A stretch of 61,279 nt of DNA from the NCBI GenBank assembly GCA_002238705.1, contig MPMW01000005.1:1-61279 (forward strand), read 5' to 3'. The position numbers were made by a program, and so were the translations under genes. The notes under the pieces are model-generated. The model was not told the origin of the DNA. It saw only the letters and a program-made list of their open reading frames with translations, and ran no database searches. This DNA is from Acidobacteria bacterium bin61 (GTDB lineage: Bacteria; Acidobacteriota; Vicinamibacteria; Marinacidobacterales; Marinacidobacteraceae). How positions within the stretch are numbered: position 1 is the stretch's first letter; the number at the start of each line of letters is the position of its first letter. Shown piece by piece: positions 59,985 through 61,279 of the stretch.

Positions 59985-60901
59985 GAAACCCCGGTGGCCA
60001 ACCGGGTGAGGATGGCCCCCGCCCGCTCTCCGCGCACCATTTCCAGATCGTCGCGGTACTTGAGCAGCGCTCCGAGAGTGCGATCCACGGCGGCCTCGTC
60101 GAGCGCGGTCTTTCCGAGCGCGGCCAGCGCCATCGTCCAGTCCAGGGTCTCGGACACGCCCGGGCGCTTGAACAGATCGATTTCGCGCAATTCCTGGGCG
60201 AAACGGGTTGCCTCGGCCGCCAGTTGGGCCGCCGCGTGCGGTACCCGCTCGCGGACGATCTCGAGTTCGCGTTCGTAGCTCGGATAAGGAATCCAGTGGT
60301 AGAGGCAGCGGCGCTTCAGCGCGTCGTGCACCTCGCGGGTCCGATTCGAAGTCAGGACCACGACTGGCGGCGCCGCCGCCCGGATCGTGCCGACCTCGGG
60401 GATCGTGATCTGGAAGTCCGAGAGGACTTCGAGCAAATAGGCCTCGAACTCCTCGTCGCTGCGGTCCACCTCGTCAATGAGCAGCACCGGCCGGCTTTCC
60501 GGGGACGAGGTCTCGATCGCGTGCAGCAACGGCCGGCGCAAGAGGAAGTCAGGCCCGAAGAGATCCTGTTGCTCCATGGCCGCGCCGCGACTCTCGGCGA
60601 GCCGGATGGCGAGCATCTGCCGCGTGTAGTTCCACTCGTAGACCGCCTGGGCGATGTCCAGCCCTTCGTAGCACTGGAGCCGGATCAGCGGCGCCCCGAG
60701 GACGGCGGCGGTGACCTTGGCAAGCTCGGTCTTGCCGACACCGGCCTCTCCCTCGAGGAAGAGCGGCCGCTCCAGGCGGAGAGCCAGGAAGAGCGCCGTG
60801 GCGAGCGCGCTGTCGGCGATGTACCCCTGCCCCGCGAGTTCCCCGTTGAGTTCGGGAACCGAGGAGACAGGCGCCCGGCCCGTCACCGAGGCCGGCGTCA
60901 T
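59981..60901 (-). CDS. MoxR/CoxD-type AAA+ ATPase
   Basis: The protein is 306 aa. Walker A GEAGVGKTE (51-59), Walker B PVLLIDEVDRSDEEFEAYLLEVLSD, sensor 1 VVLTSNRTREVHDALKRRCLYHWIPYP and the C-terminal lid are intact. In cox-like operons this ATPase acts with CoxE on the hydroxylase active site. The ATG at 60901 has no Shine-Dalgarno; the dispersed repeat begins only 10 bp upstream and has replaced the natural leader, so a start further inside is possible. Confidence 0.9.
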   Translation of the reverse strand: MTPASVTGRAPVSSVPELNGELAGQGYIADSALATALFLALRLERPLFLEGEAGVGKTELAKVTAAVLGAPLIRLQCYEGLDIAQAVYEWNYTRQMLAIRLAESRGAAMEQQDLFGPDFLLRRPLLHAIETSSPESRPVLLIDEVDRSDEEFEAYLLEVLSDFQITIPEVGTIRAAAPPVVVLTSNRTREVHDALKRRCLYHWIPYPSYERELEIVRERVPHAAAQLAAEATRFAQELREIDLFKRPGVSETLDWTMALAALGKTALDEAAVDRTLGALLKYRDDLEMVRGERAGAILTRLATGVS

Positions 60902-60910
60902 GAAGCGGTT

Positions 60911-61093
60911 AACAGCCTGTGGTGAAACCCTCGTGAGCGCCGAGACGGGCGAGGCGCCCGGCTGACAAGGCGCGTGAGGGCGGAATACCGGGTGTATTTC
61001 GGCCGAAACGCAACGATGAGCGCCGCAAAGCGGCGCGGTTCAGCCGGGATGGATCGCACGTCGAACGCCGCGGGGGTTTTGCCACAGGCGGTT
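60911..61093 (+). repeat. dispersed MITE-like repeat, copy 4, within the cox-like operon
   Basis: This 183-bp copy runs from AACAGCCTGTGGTGAAACCC to GGGGTTTTGCCACAGGCGGTT. It contains GAGGCGCCCGGCTGACAAGG, TTTCGGCCGAAA, the hairpin GCGCCGCAAAGCGGCGC and GGTTCAGCCGGGATGG. It separates the FAD-subunit gene (whose TAA stop is inside its right edge) from the MoxR gene. It is flanked by TTAA on both sides. Confidence 0.87.
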
Positions 61094-61279
61094 AAGCGCC
61101 GGCGCGCTCGGCTGCGACGGCCAGGGCGCGCTTCGTGTACACCCCGGCGAGGTGAACCCGGAATTCTCCGGAAGCGTAGAGGTCACCAAGCGGCTCGTCG
61201 CAGGCTTCGGCGACACGGGCGGCGCCCGCCGCAATCCGGTCGGCGCTCGCCGGGCCGCCGCAGAGCGCCGCCGCCGCCG
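61092..61279 (-). CDS. FAD-binding subunit of a xanthine/CO dehydrogenase-type molybdenum hydroxylase (C-terminal fragment)
   Basis: Only the last 61 residues are in the window. ADRIAAGAARVAEACDEPLGD and LYASGEFRVHLAGVYTKRALAVA match the C-terminal helices of CoxM/XdhB-type FAD subunits, where D-x-x-A-S-x-E-Y/F-R-x-H-L is conserved. The gene runs off the right edge. Its TAA stop falls in the terminal repeat of the adjacent MITE-like element. Maturation genes of the same system follow downstream. Confidence 0.75.
   Translation of the reverse strand, partial: AAAALCGGPASADRIAAGAARVAEACDEPLGDLYASGEFRVHLAGVYTKRALAVAAERAGA

Overview
This is a contiguous stretch of about 61 kb of high-GC bacterial chromosome, densely coding, with many translationally coupled (ATGA/GTGA) gene pairs. 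Lineage cannot be fixed from the sequence alone. A DUF1820 protein, a monofunctional transglycosylase MtgA, TctABC and MmgE/PrpD point to a Proteobacteria-like Gram-negative. The many predicted lipoproteins, Tat/Sec-exported hydrolases and amidohydrolases fit a heterotroph living on peptides and organic acids. There are two tRNAs (Arg-CCU, Val-CAC), no rRNA, no CRISPR array and no intact transposase.

Layout. 0-8.7 kb is mostly housekeeping: DoxX, a sulfite-oxidase-like molybdoenzyme, an exported serine hydrolase, DUF1820, a cystathionine gamma-synthase/lyase, acylphosphatase-apt, tRNA-Arg, an MscS channel and mtgA. 8.7-10.5 kb is an accessory island: RES toxin, Xre/DUF2384 antitoxin and a glycine-rich protein. 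10.5-25.8 kb holds envelope and central metabolism genes: SppA, a TPR protein, a PH-domain protein, a UDPGP-family uridylyltransferase, DUF4105, an aconitase-family fusion, ETF-QO, cystathionine beta-synthase, an N-acyl-D-amino-acid deacylase, a glycosyltransferase and pyruvate kinase. 25.8-27.9 kb is another island: a frameshifted exonuclease III, VapBC-like genes and tRNA-Val. 27.9-32.1 kb holds a membrane protein, a MeaB GTPase fused to methylmalonyl-CoA epimerase, an acyl-CoA dehydrogenase and a cyclophilin. 32.5-40 kb holds amidohydrolase, Na+/solute symporter, nitrilase (disrupted), CocE/NonD hydrolase and MmgE/PrpD. 40.2-46.9 kb holds an AbiE-type toxin-antitoxin pair, TctCBA, an AAA/DUF4143 ATPase and an unknown lipoprotein.

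47.3-52.4 kb contains the most unusual locus: a four-gene minus-strand operon. It encodes a 4-TM coiled-coil protein, a membrane-anchored vWA-like protein, a MotA/ExbB/ZorA-like protein with a long coiled-coil tail, and a ZorB/MotB-like single-TM protein with about five tandem 50-residue helical repeats plus an unrecognised C-terminal domain. It looks like an ion-driven membrane motor of unknown purpose, and I do not recognise it as a described system.

52.4-61.3 kb is a coupled minus-strand operon: an FAD subunit of a molybdenum hydroxylase (cut by the window edge), a MoxR ATPase, a CoxE-like vWA protein, XdhC/CoxI, a LolD/FtsX-type ABC exporter, and a lipocalin-like protein continuing in frame into a PuuD-like urate-oxidase membrane domain.

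A dispersed MITE-like repeat of about 183-268 bp, with terminal inverted repeats and internal palindromes, occurs four times in the same orientation (14.0, 32.2, 36.0 and 60.9 kb). It sits at gene 3' ends, inside an operon, and once within the nitrilase gene, which it breaks. A second, unrelated MITE-like element abuts the first copy.
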